NCBI GenBank assembly: GCA_030654635.1
Contig: JAURXE010000353.1
Location: forward strand, 1-9,235
Length of the DNA stretch: 9,235 bases
DNA from: Pseudomonas sp.
Lineage (GTDB): Bacteria > Pseudomonadota > Gammaproteobacteria > Pseudomonadales > Pseudomonadaceae
Reading direction: 5' to 3'
The position numbers and the translations under genes were made by a program. Below, piece by piece: positions 1-7,781 of the stretch. The notes under the pieces are model-generated. The model was given only the letters and a program-made list of their open reading frames with translations, was not told where the DNA came from and did no database searches. The stretch's first letter is position 1. Each line of letters opens with the position of its first letter.

Positions 1-1062
<1,062 letters not shown>

Positions 1063-1063
1063 T

Positions 1064-1068
1064 AGGAG
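1064..1068 (+). promoter_or_regulatory. Ribosome binding site for the TTG start of hflX
   Basis: AGGAG overlaps nothing coding and sits 6 bases before TTG at 1075. The spacing supports the rare TTG as the real start; no in-frame ATG occurs until codon 133. Confidence 0.8.
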
Positions 1069-1074
1069 TCTGTT

Positions 1075-2376
1075 TTGTTCTTCGAGCGTCATGAAGGTGG
1101 TGAGCGGGCCATTCTGGTTCATTTGGATGGCCAAGATCCCGAGGCGCGTGAAGATCCTCAGGAATTTCAGGAACTGGCCCTTTCGGCAGGAGCCGAGACG
1201 GCTTGCTTCGTCGTGGTGCCACGGCAACGGCCGACGGCAAAATACCTAATAGGTAGCGGCAAGGTCGCCGAACTGCGTGAGTTAGTGCAGTCCGAGCAAG
1301 CCGATCTGGTGATTTTCAATCACGTCCTCACCCCAAGCCAGGAGCGCAATCTGGAGCGTGCTTTTGAGTGCCGGGTGCTCGATCGTACCGGTCTGATTCT
1401 CGATATTTTCGCCCAGCGCGCGCGTACCCACGAAGGCAAGTTGCAGGTCGAGCTCGCCCAGCTCGGGCATATGAGTACGCGGCTGGTGCGCGGCTGGACT
1501 CACCTTGAGCGGCAGAAGGGCGGCATTGGTCTGCGTGGTCCGGGTGAGACTCAGCTGGAAACCGACCGTCGTCTGCTGCGGGTGCGTATCAGTCAGATCC
1601 AGCAGAAGCTCGAAAAAGTCCGTAGTCAGCGCGAGCAGGCTCGTCGCGGGCGTAAGCGTGCCGATATTCCGGCGGTGTCTCTGGTTGGCTATACCAATGC
1701 CGGCAAGTCGACGCTGTTCAATGCCTTGACCGACTCGGACGTATTTGCCGCCGATCAGCTGTTTGCCACCCTCGACCCCACGTTGCGCCGGCTTGAATTG
1801 GCCGACTTGGGGCCGGTAGTGCTGGCCGATACCGTCGGTTTTATTCGGCACTTGCCGCATAAACTGGTGGAGGCCTTTCGGGCCACGCTCGAGGAGTCGA
1901 GTAATTCGGACTTGCTGCTGCACGTGATCGACGCCCATGAACCTGAGCGCTTGGCGCAGATTGAGCAGGTGCTGGTGGTGCTCGGTGAAATTGGTGCGCA
2001 AAACCTGCCGATACTCGAGGTCTACAACAAGGTCGACTTGCTCGAAGGGGTTGAGCCGCAAATTCAGCGCGACGCCGAAGGTCGGCCGCAGCGGGTTTGG
2101 CTGTCGGCCCGCGACGGTCGTGGCTTAGACCTGTTGCGCCAAGCCCTGGCGGAGTTGCTCGGTCACGATATGTTTGTCGCGACCCTGTGTTTACCGCAAT
2201 CTTTGGCGCGGTTGCGAGCGCAGCTATTTGCCTTGGGTGTGGTGCAGAGTGAAACCCATGACGAGCACGGCAGCAGCTTGCTGGCGGTCAGCGTGCCGCG
2301 CAGCGAGTTAAATCGGTTGGTCAGCCGTGAGGGCTGGCAGCCGGACGAGTTTATTTTGCAACACACTTTGCAATAA
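1075..2376 (+). CDS. hflX: GTPase HflX, ribosome-splitting factor
   Basis: HflX is a cytoplasmic TRAFAC-class GTPase that binds the 50S subunit and splits stalled 70S ribosomes, notably under heat stress. The protein has 433 residues, normal for the family. The N-terminal HflX domain (about 1-195) includes GSGKVAELRE near residue 60, the glycine-rich GPGETQLETDRR (155-166), and a basic coiled helix at about 170-195. The G domain follows: G1 GYTNAGKST (205-213), G2 threonine in FATLDPT (230-236), G3 DTVGF (252-256), G4 NKVD (318-321) and G5 SAR (344-346). The start is TTG, supported by AGGAG 6 bases upstream and by the Pseudomonas-type N-terminus MFFERHEGGERAILVHL. It lies 12 bases after hfq and 97 bases before hflK, presumably in one transcript. 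Intact, with all GTPase motifs present. Confidence 0.97.
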   Translation: MFFERHEGGERAILVHLDGQDPEAREDPQEFQELALSAGAETACFVVVPRQRPTAKYLIGSGKVAELRELVQSEQADLVIFNHVLTPSQERNLERAFECRVLDRTGLILDIFAQRARTHEGKLQVELAQLGHMSTRLVRGWTHLERQKGGIGLRGPGETQLETDRRLLRVRISQIQQKLEKVRSQREQARRGRKRADIPAVSLVGYTNAGKSTLFNALTDSDVFAADQLFATLDPTLRRLELADLGPVVLADTVGFIRHLPHKLVEAFRATLEESSNSDLLLHVIDAHEPERLAQIEQVLVVLGEIGAQNLPILEVYNKVDLLEGVEPQIQRDAEGRPQRVWLSARDGRGLDLLRQALAELLGHDMFVATLCLPQSLARLRAQLFALGVVQSETHDEHGSSLLAVSVPRSELNRLVSREGWQPDEFILQHTLQ

Positions 2377-2386
2377 AGCCTATGTT

Positions 2387-2447
2387 TGCGGCTTTGCCGC
2401 AGGCAGCAGGCATTCTGTAGCATTGGCAGACGTACCGCGGGTGCGTC
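2387..2447 (+). other. Two stem-loops in the hflX-hflK gap
   Basis: The 97-base gap carries a perfect hairpin TGCGGC-TTT-GCCGCA (2387-2401) and a second 8-bp stem with one G-U pair, GACGTACC with GGTGCGTC around a GCG loop (2429-2447). Neither has a T-run after it, so neither looks like an efficient intrinsic terminator. They could be RNA-processing or stability elements; that is inference. Confidence 0.5.
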
Positions 2448-2463
2448 TTGGCTTTATTAGTAT

Positions 2464-2467
2464 GGAG
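2464..2467 (+). promoter_or_regulatory. Ribosome binding site deciding the hflK start
   Basis: GGAG precedes the ATG at 2474 by 6 bases. The in-frame ATG at 2462 overlaps this site and lacks its own, so 2474 is preferred. Confidence 0.7.
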
Positions 2468-2473
2468 AACGCT

Positions 2474-3628
2474 ATGGCTTGGAATGAGCCGGGTGGCAAC
2501 TCGAATAATCAGGATCCTTGGGGTGGGCGCAAAGGCGGCGACCGCAAGGGGCCACCGGATCTCGACGAGGCTTTCCGCAAGTTACAAGAAAGTCTTGGCG
2601 GACTTTTTGGTGGAGGCAACAAGCGCGGCGCTGATAGCGGCGGCAACGGTGGCGGCATGCTGCTACTGGGCGTGGGCCTGTTGGTGGGTGCGGTGCTGTG
2701 GCTAGTGAGTGCGGTGTATACCGTCGATGCTCAGGAGCAGGCGGTTATTTTGCGTTTAGGCAAATACCAAACCACTGAAGGCAACGGCTTGCATATTTAC
2801 TTCCCTCCGTTCGAGAAGAAGTATCAAGAAAACGTTACCCGTGAGCGCTCCTACACCCAGCAGGGGCAGATGCTGACGCAGGACGAGAATATCGTCGAGG
2901 TGCCGTTGACCGTGCAGTACAAGATCAGCAATTTGGAAGATTTCGTCCTCAAGGTGGCGAATCCAGAAATCAGCTTGCAGCAGGCCACCGAAAGCGCCTT
3001 GCGCCACGTGGTCGGCTCGACGGCGATGGATCAGGTGCTGACCGAAGGTCGCGTGCTGATGGCCAGCGAGATCAAGGAGCGCTTGCAGCGCTATCTGGAC
3101 AGCTACAAGACCGGCATCACCGTGACTCAGGTGAACGTGCAAAGTGCGGCTGCGCCGCGCGAAGTGCAGGAAGCTTTTGATGACGTGATCCGTGCTCGTG
3201 AAGATGAGCAGCGCGAGAAGAATCAGGCTGAAACCTATGCCAATGGCGTGGTTCCCGAGGCGCGCGGTCAGGCGCAGCGGATTTTGGAAGATGCCAACGG
3301 CTACCGTGAAGAGGTGGTGTCGCGCGCCAAGGGTGAAGCGGATCGCTTTACCAAATTGGTGACCGAATACCGCAAGGCGCCAGAGATTACCCGTCAGCGT
3401 CTGTACCTAGACACTCTGCAGGAAGTCTTCAGCAATACCAGCAAGGTCCTGGTGACTGGCGATAAGGGGCAGAACAACCTGCTTTATCTGCCGCTGGATA
3501 AAATGATCGAAGGCCGTGGGGCTAATGTTTCGCCGGCTTTGCCAGCAGCTAATGCGGGTAGTGATAGCGGCGCACGCATGCCGGTCGAAGCAACGGCGCG
3601 TGATTTGCGTTCGCGGGAGGGTCGTTGA
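2474..3628 (+). CDS. hflK: Membrane protein HflK, FtsH-modulating SPFH protein
   Basis: HflK pairs with HflC to form a large periplasmic-facing SPFH cage around the inner-membrane protease FtsH and controls its access to membrane substrates. The protein has 384 residues, somewhat shorter than the 419 of E. coli. Residues 1-61 are a cytoplasmic Gly/Asn-rich segment (MAWNEPGGNSNNQDPWGG start, conserved DLDEAFRKLQ at 29-38, then glycine runs). Residues 62-84 form one transmembrane helix. The SPFH/PHB domain follows (about 85-260), then a charged, Ala/Glu/Arg-rich coiled-coil (about 240-310) and a low-complexity tail. The ATG at 2474 is chosen from its ribosome site and the family N-terminus; an alternative at 2462 would add MENA. 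The stop codon shares one base with the hflC ATG, implying translational coupling and 1:1 synthesis. Confidence 0.97.
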   Translation: MAWNEPGGNSNNQDPWGGRKGGDRKGPPDLDEAFRKLQESLGGLFGGGNKRGADSGGNGGGMLLLGVGLLVGAVLWLVSAVYTVDAQEQAVILRLGKYQTTEGNGLHIYFPPFEKKYQENVTRERSYTQQGQMLTQDENIVEVPLTVQYKISNLEDFVLKVANPEISLQQATESALRHVVGSTAMDQVLTEGRVLMASEIKERLQRYLDSYKTGITVTQVNVQSAAAPREVQEAFDDVIRAREDEQREKNQAETYANGVVPEARGQAQRILEDANGYREEVVSRAKGEADRFTKLVTEYRKAPEITRQRLYLDTLQEVFSNTSKVLVTGDKGQNNLLYLPLDKMIEGRGANVSPALPAANAGSDSGARMPVEATARDLRSREGR

Positions 3629-4497
3629 TGAGCAATAAAACGCTGATTTCCCTGATCTTTGGGGGTGTCCTGGCTGTCGTGGCCTGGAATGGCTTTTACG
3701 TCGTGTCCGTGACTGAGAAAGCTGTGCTGCTGCAGTTTGGTCGTATCGTTCAGGCGGATGTGCAGCCGGGCTTGCATGTGAAGATTCCGTTTATAAATCA
3801 CGTGAGCAAGTTTGATGCGCGGCTGCAGACCCTGGATGCGCCAACCCAACGGTTTCTGACCCTGGAGAAAAAAGCGGTAATGGTCGATGCCTTCGCCAAG
3901 TGGCGAATCGCCGATGCTGAGCGCTTCTATACCTCGATTTCCGGGCTTAAGCAGATTGCCGATGATCGCTTGTCGCAACGGCTGGAGTCGGGGCTGCGCG
4001 ATGAGTTTGGCAAGCGCACCTTGCATGAGGTTGTGTCGGGTGAGCGTGATGCCTTGATGGCGGATATCACTGCCTCGCTTAACAAGCAGGCAATGAAGGA
4101 ATTGGGTATCGAGGTGGTCGATGTGCGCGTCAAGACCATCGATTTGCCCAAAGAGGTCAACCGCAGCGTGTTTGAGCGCATGAGCACTGAGCGTGAGCGT
4201 GAAGCGCGCGAGCATCGGGCTAAGGGTAAGGAATTGGCTGAAGGCATTCGTGCTGATGCCGATCGCCAGCGTCGGGTGTTGTTGGCCGAGGCTTATCGTG
4301 GCTCGGAAGAGGCGCGCGGTGATGGTGATGCCTTGGCCGCAGCTATTTATGCCAAGGCCTACGGCATGGATCAGGAGTTCTACGCGTTCTACCGCAGCTT
4401 GCGGGCGTACCGTGAAAGCTTTGCCAGCAAGAGTGATGTGTTGGTACTTGACCCTAGTAGCGAGTTCTTCCGCTACCTGCAAAAGTCCAAGCCATAA
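3628..4497 (+). CDS. hflC: Membrane protein HflC, FtsH-modulating SPFH protein
   Basis: HflC is the partner of HflK in the inner-membrane complex that regulates FtsH. The protein has 289 residues, against 334 in E. coli; it lacks the low-complexity insert that E. coli HflC carries before the conserved LGIEVVDVR. A single N-terminal signal-anchor helix spans about residues 5-26. The SPFH domain covers about 20-185, with VSVTEKAVLLQFGRIV at its start and LGIEVVDVRVKTIDLP near its end. A charged helical stretch rich in Glu, Arg and Ala follows (about 185-240), then the family C-terminus FYAFYRSLRAYRESF and DPSSEFFRYL. ATG at 3628 overlaps the hflK stop by one base and has GGGAGG 7 bases upstream; the preceding TTG (3625) is not needed. 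A terminator follows 67 bases after the stop. Confidence 0.97.
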   Translation: MSNKTLISLIFGGVLAVVAWNGFYVVSVTEKAVLLQFGRIVQADVQPGLHVKIPFINHVSKFDARLQTLDAPTQRFLTLEKKAVMVDAFAKWRIADAERFYTSISGLKQIADDRLSQRLESGLRDEFGKRTLHEVVSGERDALMADITASLNKQAMKELGIEVVDVRVKTIDLPKEVNRSVFERMSTEREREAREHRAKGKELAEGIRADADRQRRVLLAEAYRGSEEARGDGDALAAAIYAKAYGMDQEFYAFYRSLRAYRESFASKSDVLVLDPSSEFFRYLQKSKP

Positions 4498-4531
4498 GCT
4501 CGGTCCCGGTGGGCGCACGTCGTCCGCCGGG

Positions 4532-4559
4532 GTGACCGTCGAATAAAACGTGTTATCAT
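4532..4559 (+). promoter_or_regulatory. Candidate extended -10 promoter before the hflC terminator
   Basis: GTGACC (4532-4537, 4 of 6 to TTGACA), a 16-base spacer and TGtTATCAT (4551-4559: TGn plus a 5 of 6 match to TATAAT) form a plausible sigma70 extended -10 promoter. The predicted start near 4565-4567 coincides with the first base of the terminator hairpin. If real, it is the best candidate seen for driving hisZ-purA. Motif-based inference only. Confidence 0.4.
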
Positions 4560-4564
4560 GAATC

Positions 4565-4588
4565 AGCCGGGATATTCCCGGCTTTTTT
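4565..4588 (+). terminator. Intrinsic terminator after hflC
   Basis: AGCCGGGA (4565-4572) pairs perfectly with TCCCGGCT (4576-4583) around a TAT loop, followed directly by a T-run (4583-4588). This is a classic rho-independent terminator ending the hfq-hflX-hflK-hflC transcript. Confidence 0.9.
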
Positions 4589-4762
4589 GCGTCTGTGGCA
4601 CGCATGTGGCGAGGTTTTGCGGCTTTATTTGTGCCGCATTACGGCGCTTGCTCACGCTCTGGGGCGTGACGTTTGCCCAGGCAAGACCGGCATATTGCCG
4701 GGAACCACCACCTTTACTGCTTGACTGTTGGCTTGTCGCCCAGCTCAAGAGGGAATGGCGAA
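4589..4762 (+). other. Structured leader region before hisZ, no gene seen
   Basis: No coding region is supported here. The stretch contains a series of inverted repeats: TGCGGC (4618-4623) with GCCGCA (4633-4638); TCACGC (4652-4657) with GCGTGA (4664-4669); a tight TTGCC-CA-GGCAA (4673-4684); and CCGGCA-TAT-TGCCGG (4687-4701). None is followed by a T-run. A TTGACT at 4721-4726 resembles a -35 box but has no matching -10. If transcription starts near 4566 this would be a roughly 200-base structured 5' leader of hisZ. A regulatory role is speculation. Confidence 0.45.
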
Positions 4763-5950
4763 ATGGCTACGCTAGACCGCTGGCTGCTGCCAGATGGCAT
4801 CGAGGAAATACTGCCGCAAGAGGCTGCGCTGATCGAAGCGGCGCGCCGTCAGATGTTGGATTTGTTCCAGCGTTGGGGCTATGAACTCGTTGTTACTCCG
4901 CACATTGAATACCTTGAGTCGCTGCTAACGGGCGCGGGTCAGGATTTAGACCTGCGCACCTTCAAGGTCATCGATCCCAATTCCGGTCGGCTGATGGGCT
5001 TTCGTGCCGACATCACGCCGCAGGTTGCGCGCATTGATGCTCACAGCCTGCATCGCGAAGGCCCGAGCCGTTTGTGTTACGTCGGCAGCGTGCTGCACGC
5101 GCAGCCGCGGGCGTTGACCACCTCGCGCAGTCCGATCCAGTTGGGCGCCGAGCTGTACGGCGATGCCAGTCCGGCCAGTGATGTTGAGGTCATCAGTCTG
5201 ATGCTCGATACCCTGGCGCTGGCCGATGTGCCGGATGTGCACATGGACCTTGGTCATGTCGGCATCTACCGTGGCTTGGCGCGCGCCGCCGGGTTGTCGG
5301 GCGAGTTGGAGCAGCAGTTGTTTGATGCGCTGCAGCGCAAGGCGATTGATGAGATCGATGCGTTGACTGCTGATCTGCCGGCCGGTCCGCGCAAAATGTT
5401 GCAGGCGCTGGCGGAGTTGTGTGGCGATCGCGATGTATTGGATCTGGCTCAAGCCTGCTTGGTTGAGGCTCCCGATGACGTGCACGAAGCGCTAGATGAG
5501 CTGATGGCGATCGCCGACACTCTGAGTCTGCGTTATCCCGAGTTGCCGCTGTATTTCGACCTTGGCGAGCTGCGTGGCTATCACTATCACACGGGTGTGG
5601 TATTCGCCGCGTTCGTGCCGGGTGTTGGTCAGTCGATTGCTCAAGGTGGTCGCTACGATGATATAGGTGCGGACTTTGGTCGCGCCCGTCCAGCCACTGG
5701 TTTCTCTACCGACTTAAAAAGTATCGTCAGCCTTGGTCGCCTGCCAGCCATTGAGCAGCCGCTCGGGGTTTGGGCTACCGATAGTCATGATGTCTATCTG
5801 TGGCAAGCCGTGCAGCGGTTGCGCGCCGAGGGCGTGCGCGTGGTGCAGGCGTTGCCAGGGCAGGAGTTGTCGGCGGCGCGCGTGGCGGGCTGTGATCGCC
5901 AGTTGCGGCTTCTCGACGGGCGTTGGCAGGTAGCGCCGCTGGCGCCATAG
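4763..5950 (+). CDS. hisZ: ATP phosphoribosyltransferase regulatory subunit HisZ
   Basis: HisZ is a histidyl-tRNA-synthetase paralogue without synthetase activity. It assembles with the short form of HisG to make the active, histidine-sensitive ATP phosphoribosyltransferase, the first step of histidine synthesis. The protein has 395 residues, usual for the family. The class II synthetase fold shows in [14 protein letters not shown] (79-92), the motif-2-like stretch [19 protein letters not shown] (106-124) with [24 protein letters not shown] (from 272) and GGRYDDIG (from 295). The region matching synthetase motif 3 reads ATGFSTDL and lacks the catalytic arginine, as expected for HisZ. ATG at 4763 follows a GAGGG site and begins the family start [15 protein letters not shown]; in-frame codons upstream to 4673 show no family similarity. 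purA starts 69 bases later and is likely cotranscribed. A short-form hisG elsewhere in the genome is predicted. Confidence 0.96.
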   Translation: MATLDRWLLPDGIEEILPQEAALIEAARRQMLDLFQRWGYELVVTPHIEYLESLLTGAGQDLDLRTFKVIDPNSGRLMGFRADITPQVARIDAHSLHREGPSRLCYVGSVLHAQPRALTTSRSPIQLGAELYGDASPASDVEVISLMLDTLALADVPDVHMDLGHVGIYRGLARAAGLSGELEQQLFDALQRKAIDEIDALTADLPAGPRKMLQALAELCGDRDVLDLAQACLVEAPDDVHEALDELMAIADTLSLRYPELPLYFDLGELRGYHYHTGVVFAAFVPGVGQSIAQGGRYDDIGADFGRARPATGFSTDLKSIVSLGRLPAIEQPLGVWATDSHDVYLWQAVQRLRAEGVRVVQALPGQELSAARVAGCDRQLRLLDGRWQVAPLAP

Positions 5951-5965
5951 CTGCTGGTGCAATGA

Positions 5966-7312
<1,347 letters not shown>

Positions 7313-7329
7313 GTCGTAAAGGCCGCAGG

Positions 7330-7360
7330 AAAAAAGGGTCGCCATTGGCGGCTCTTTTTT
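7330..7360 (+). terminator. Bidirectional intrinsic terminator after purA
   Basis: A run of six A (7330-7335), GGGTCGCC (7336-7343), ATT loop, GGCGGCTC (7347-7354) and six T (7355-7360) form a 14-bp stem if the A and T runs pair (two G-T wobbles). The T-run ends purA transcription. The complementary A-run gives the same arrangement on the minus strand, so it can also stop read-through from the tRNA-Leu gene into purA antisense. Confidence 0.88.
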
Positions 7361-7380
7361 ATGCTGCTGGATGCTGCTGG
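7361..7380. repeat. Perfect tandem 10-bp repeat
   Basis: ATGCTGCTGG occurs twice head-to-tail directly after the T-run of the purA terminator. It is probably a small slippage duplication; only two copies are present and no function is evident. Confidence 0.8.
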
Positions 7381-7424
7381 GCGGTTTGTGCTGAGATGTT
7401 CGGTGTGGGCTAAATCTCAGGCAC

Positions 7425-7448
7425 AAAAAAACCGGCCTAGACCGGTTT
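7425..7448 (-). terminator. Intrinsic terminator of tRNA-Leu
   Basis: Read on the minus strand, AAACCGG-TCTAGG-CCGGTTT is a perfect 7-bp stem followed by an unbroken T-run (seven T in all, part of it inside the stem). It lies 38 bases beyond the CCA end of the tRNA and faces the purA terminator. Confidence 0.88.
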
Positions 7449-7486
7449 ATTTGTCGCTAAGCAATGGTAGGTGCTTAGCATGTAAT

Positions 7487-7573
7487 TGGTGCCCAGAAGA
7501 AGACTCGAACTTCCACGATGTTGCCACCGCATGGACCTGAACCATGTGCGTCTACCAATTCCGCCATCTGGGC
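7487..7573 (-). tRNA. tRNA-Leu, anticodon CAG, with encoded CCA
   Basis: The minus strand folds into a class II tRNA of 87 nt including CCA. The acceptor stem is GCCCAGA with TCTGGGC, discriminator A, then CCA (complement of 7487-7489). The D arm contains the AATTGGTAGA loop. The anticodon arm CATGG-TTCAGGT-CCATG gives anticodon CAG (complement of 7537-7539), which reads CUG, a heavily used leucine codon in this GC-rich genome. The long variable arm CGGTG-GCAA-CATCG is typical of leucine tRNAs. The T arm is GGAAG-TTCGAGT-CTTCT. No defect is visible. It sits alone on the strand opposite to purA and rnr with its own promoter and terminator; a tRNA-Leu between purA and rnr is the Pseudomonas arrangement as I recall it. 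Confidence 0.97.
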
Positions 7574-7637
7574 GCTGAGTTTGATGATCGCTCATCGGTC
7601 TCAACTACAACTACGTTTGCCGTTGTTGTGGGGCCGC

Positions 7638-7666
7638 ACTATACGTATCAGGTTTTTACTTGTAAA
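7638..7666 (-). promoter_or_regulatory. Sigma70 promoter of tRNA-Leu
   Basis: On the minus strand TTTACA (complement of 7661-7666, 5 of 6 to TTGACA), exactly 17 bases, then TATAGT (complement of 7638-7643, 5 of 6 to TATAAT). The next bases, GCGGCCCC (7630-7637), are a GC-only discriminator of the kind found at stable RNA promoters that are shut down by ppGpp/DksA. The start would be near 7631, giving a leader of about 57 bases before the tRNA, to be removed by RNase P. Confidence 0.85.
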
Positions 7667-7781
7667 CACTTCAGGTAAAATAAATCTTATTGAGTCGGTT
7701 AAGCTAACCTAAGCCGACGATTCGCGCTTCAATAGGCGCAAGGCAAATACTATTTATGCAAAATAAGGTGAACTCTTTCTA
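7667..7781 (+). other. AT-rich leader region of rnr
   Basis: This gap between the tRNA-Leu promoter and rnr is more AT-rich than the genes. It has a perfect short inverted repeat GGTTA-AGC-TAACC (7697-7709). TACTAT (7748-7753) is a 4 of 6 match to a -10 box but no good -35 lies at the right distance, so I cannot place the rnr promoter with confidence. AAGGTG (7765-7770) is the likely ribosome site, 11 bases before the ATG. Confidence 0.4.

Noticed and set aside
1282..2061. 259-codon open frame on the minus strand antisense to hflX
   Set aside because: It is a shadow of the HflX GTPase domain, with no family similarity.
2327..2461. Upstream extension of the hflK reading frame into hflX
   Set aside because: The residues do not resemble HflK, and the ribosome site and conserved MAWNEPGG start support 2474.
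3484..4605. 373-codon open frame on the minus strand across the end of hflK, all of hflC and the terminator
   Set aside because: It is antisense to a certain gene, its product resembles no family I know, it crosses a strong terminator, and it reflects codon bias of the opposite strand.
4604..4669. Small 21-codon frame in the hisZ leader, considered as an attenuation leader peptide
   Set aside because: It has no ribosome site and only one histidine codon, and no terminator/antiterminator pair follows.
4721..4726. TTGACT as a -35 box for hisZ
   Set aside because: The bases 16-18 downstream do not resemble a -10 element, and the distance to the ATG is too short for a convincing promoter.
4558..4884. 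108-codon plus-strand frame from the hflC terminator into hisZ
   Set aside because: It begins within a terminator, overlaps hisZ in another frame and has no membrane-protein pattern; it is not the missing DUF2065 gene.
7518..7712. 64-codon plus-strand frame across the tRNA-Leu gene and promoter
   Set aside because: It overlaps a well-supported tRNA and its promoter, with no ribosome site or family match.
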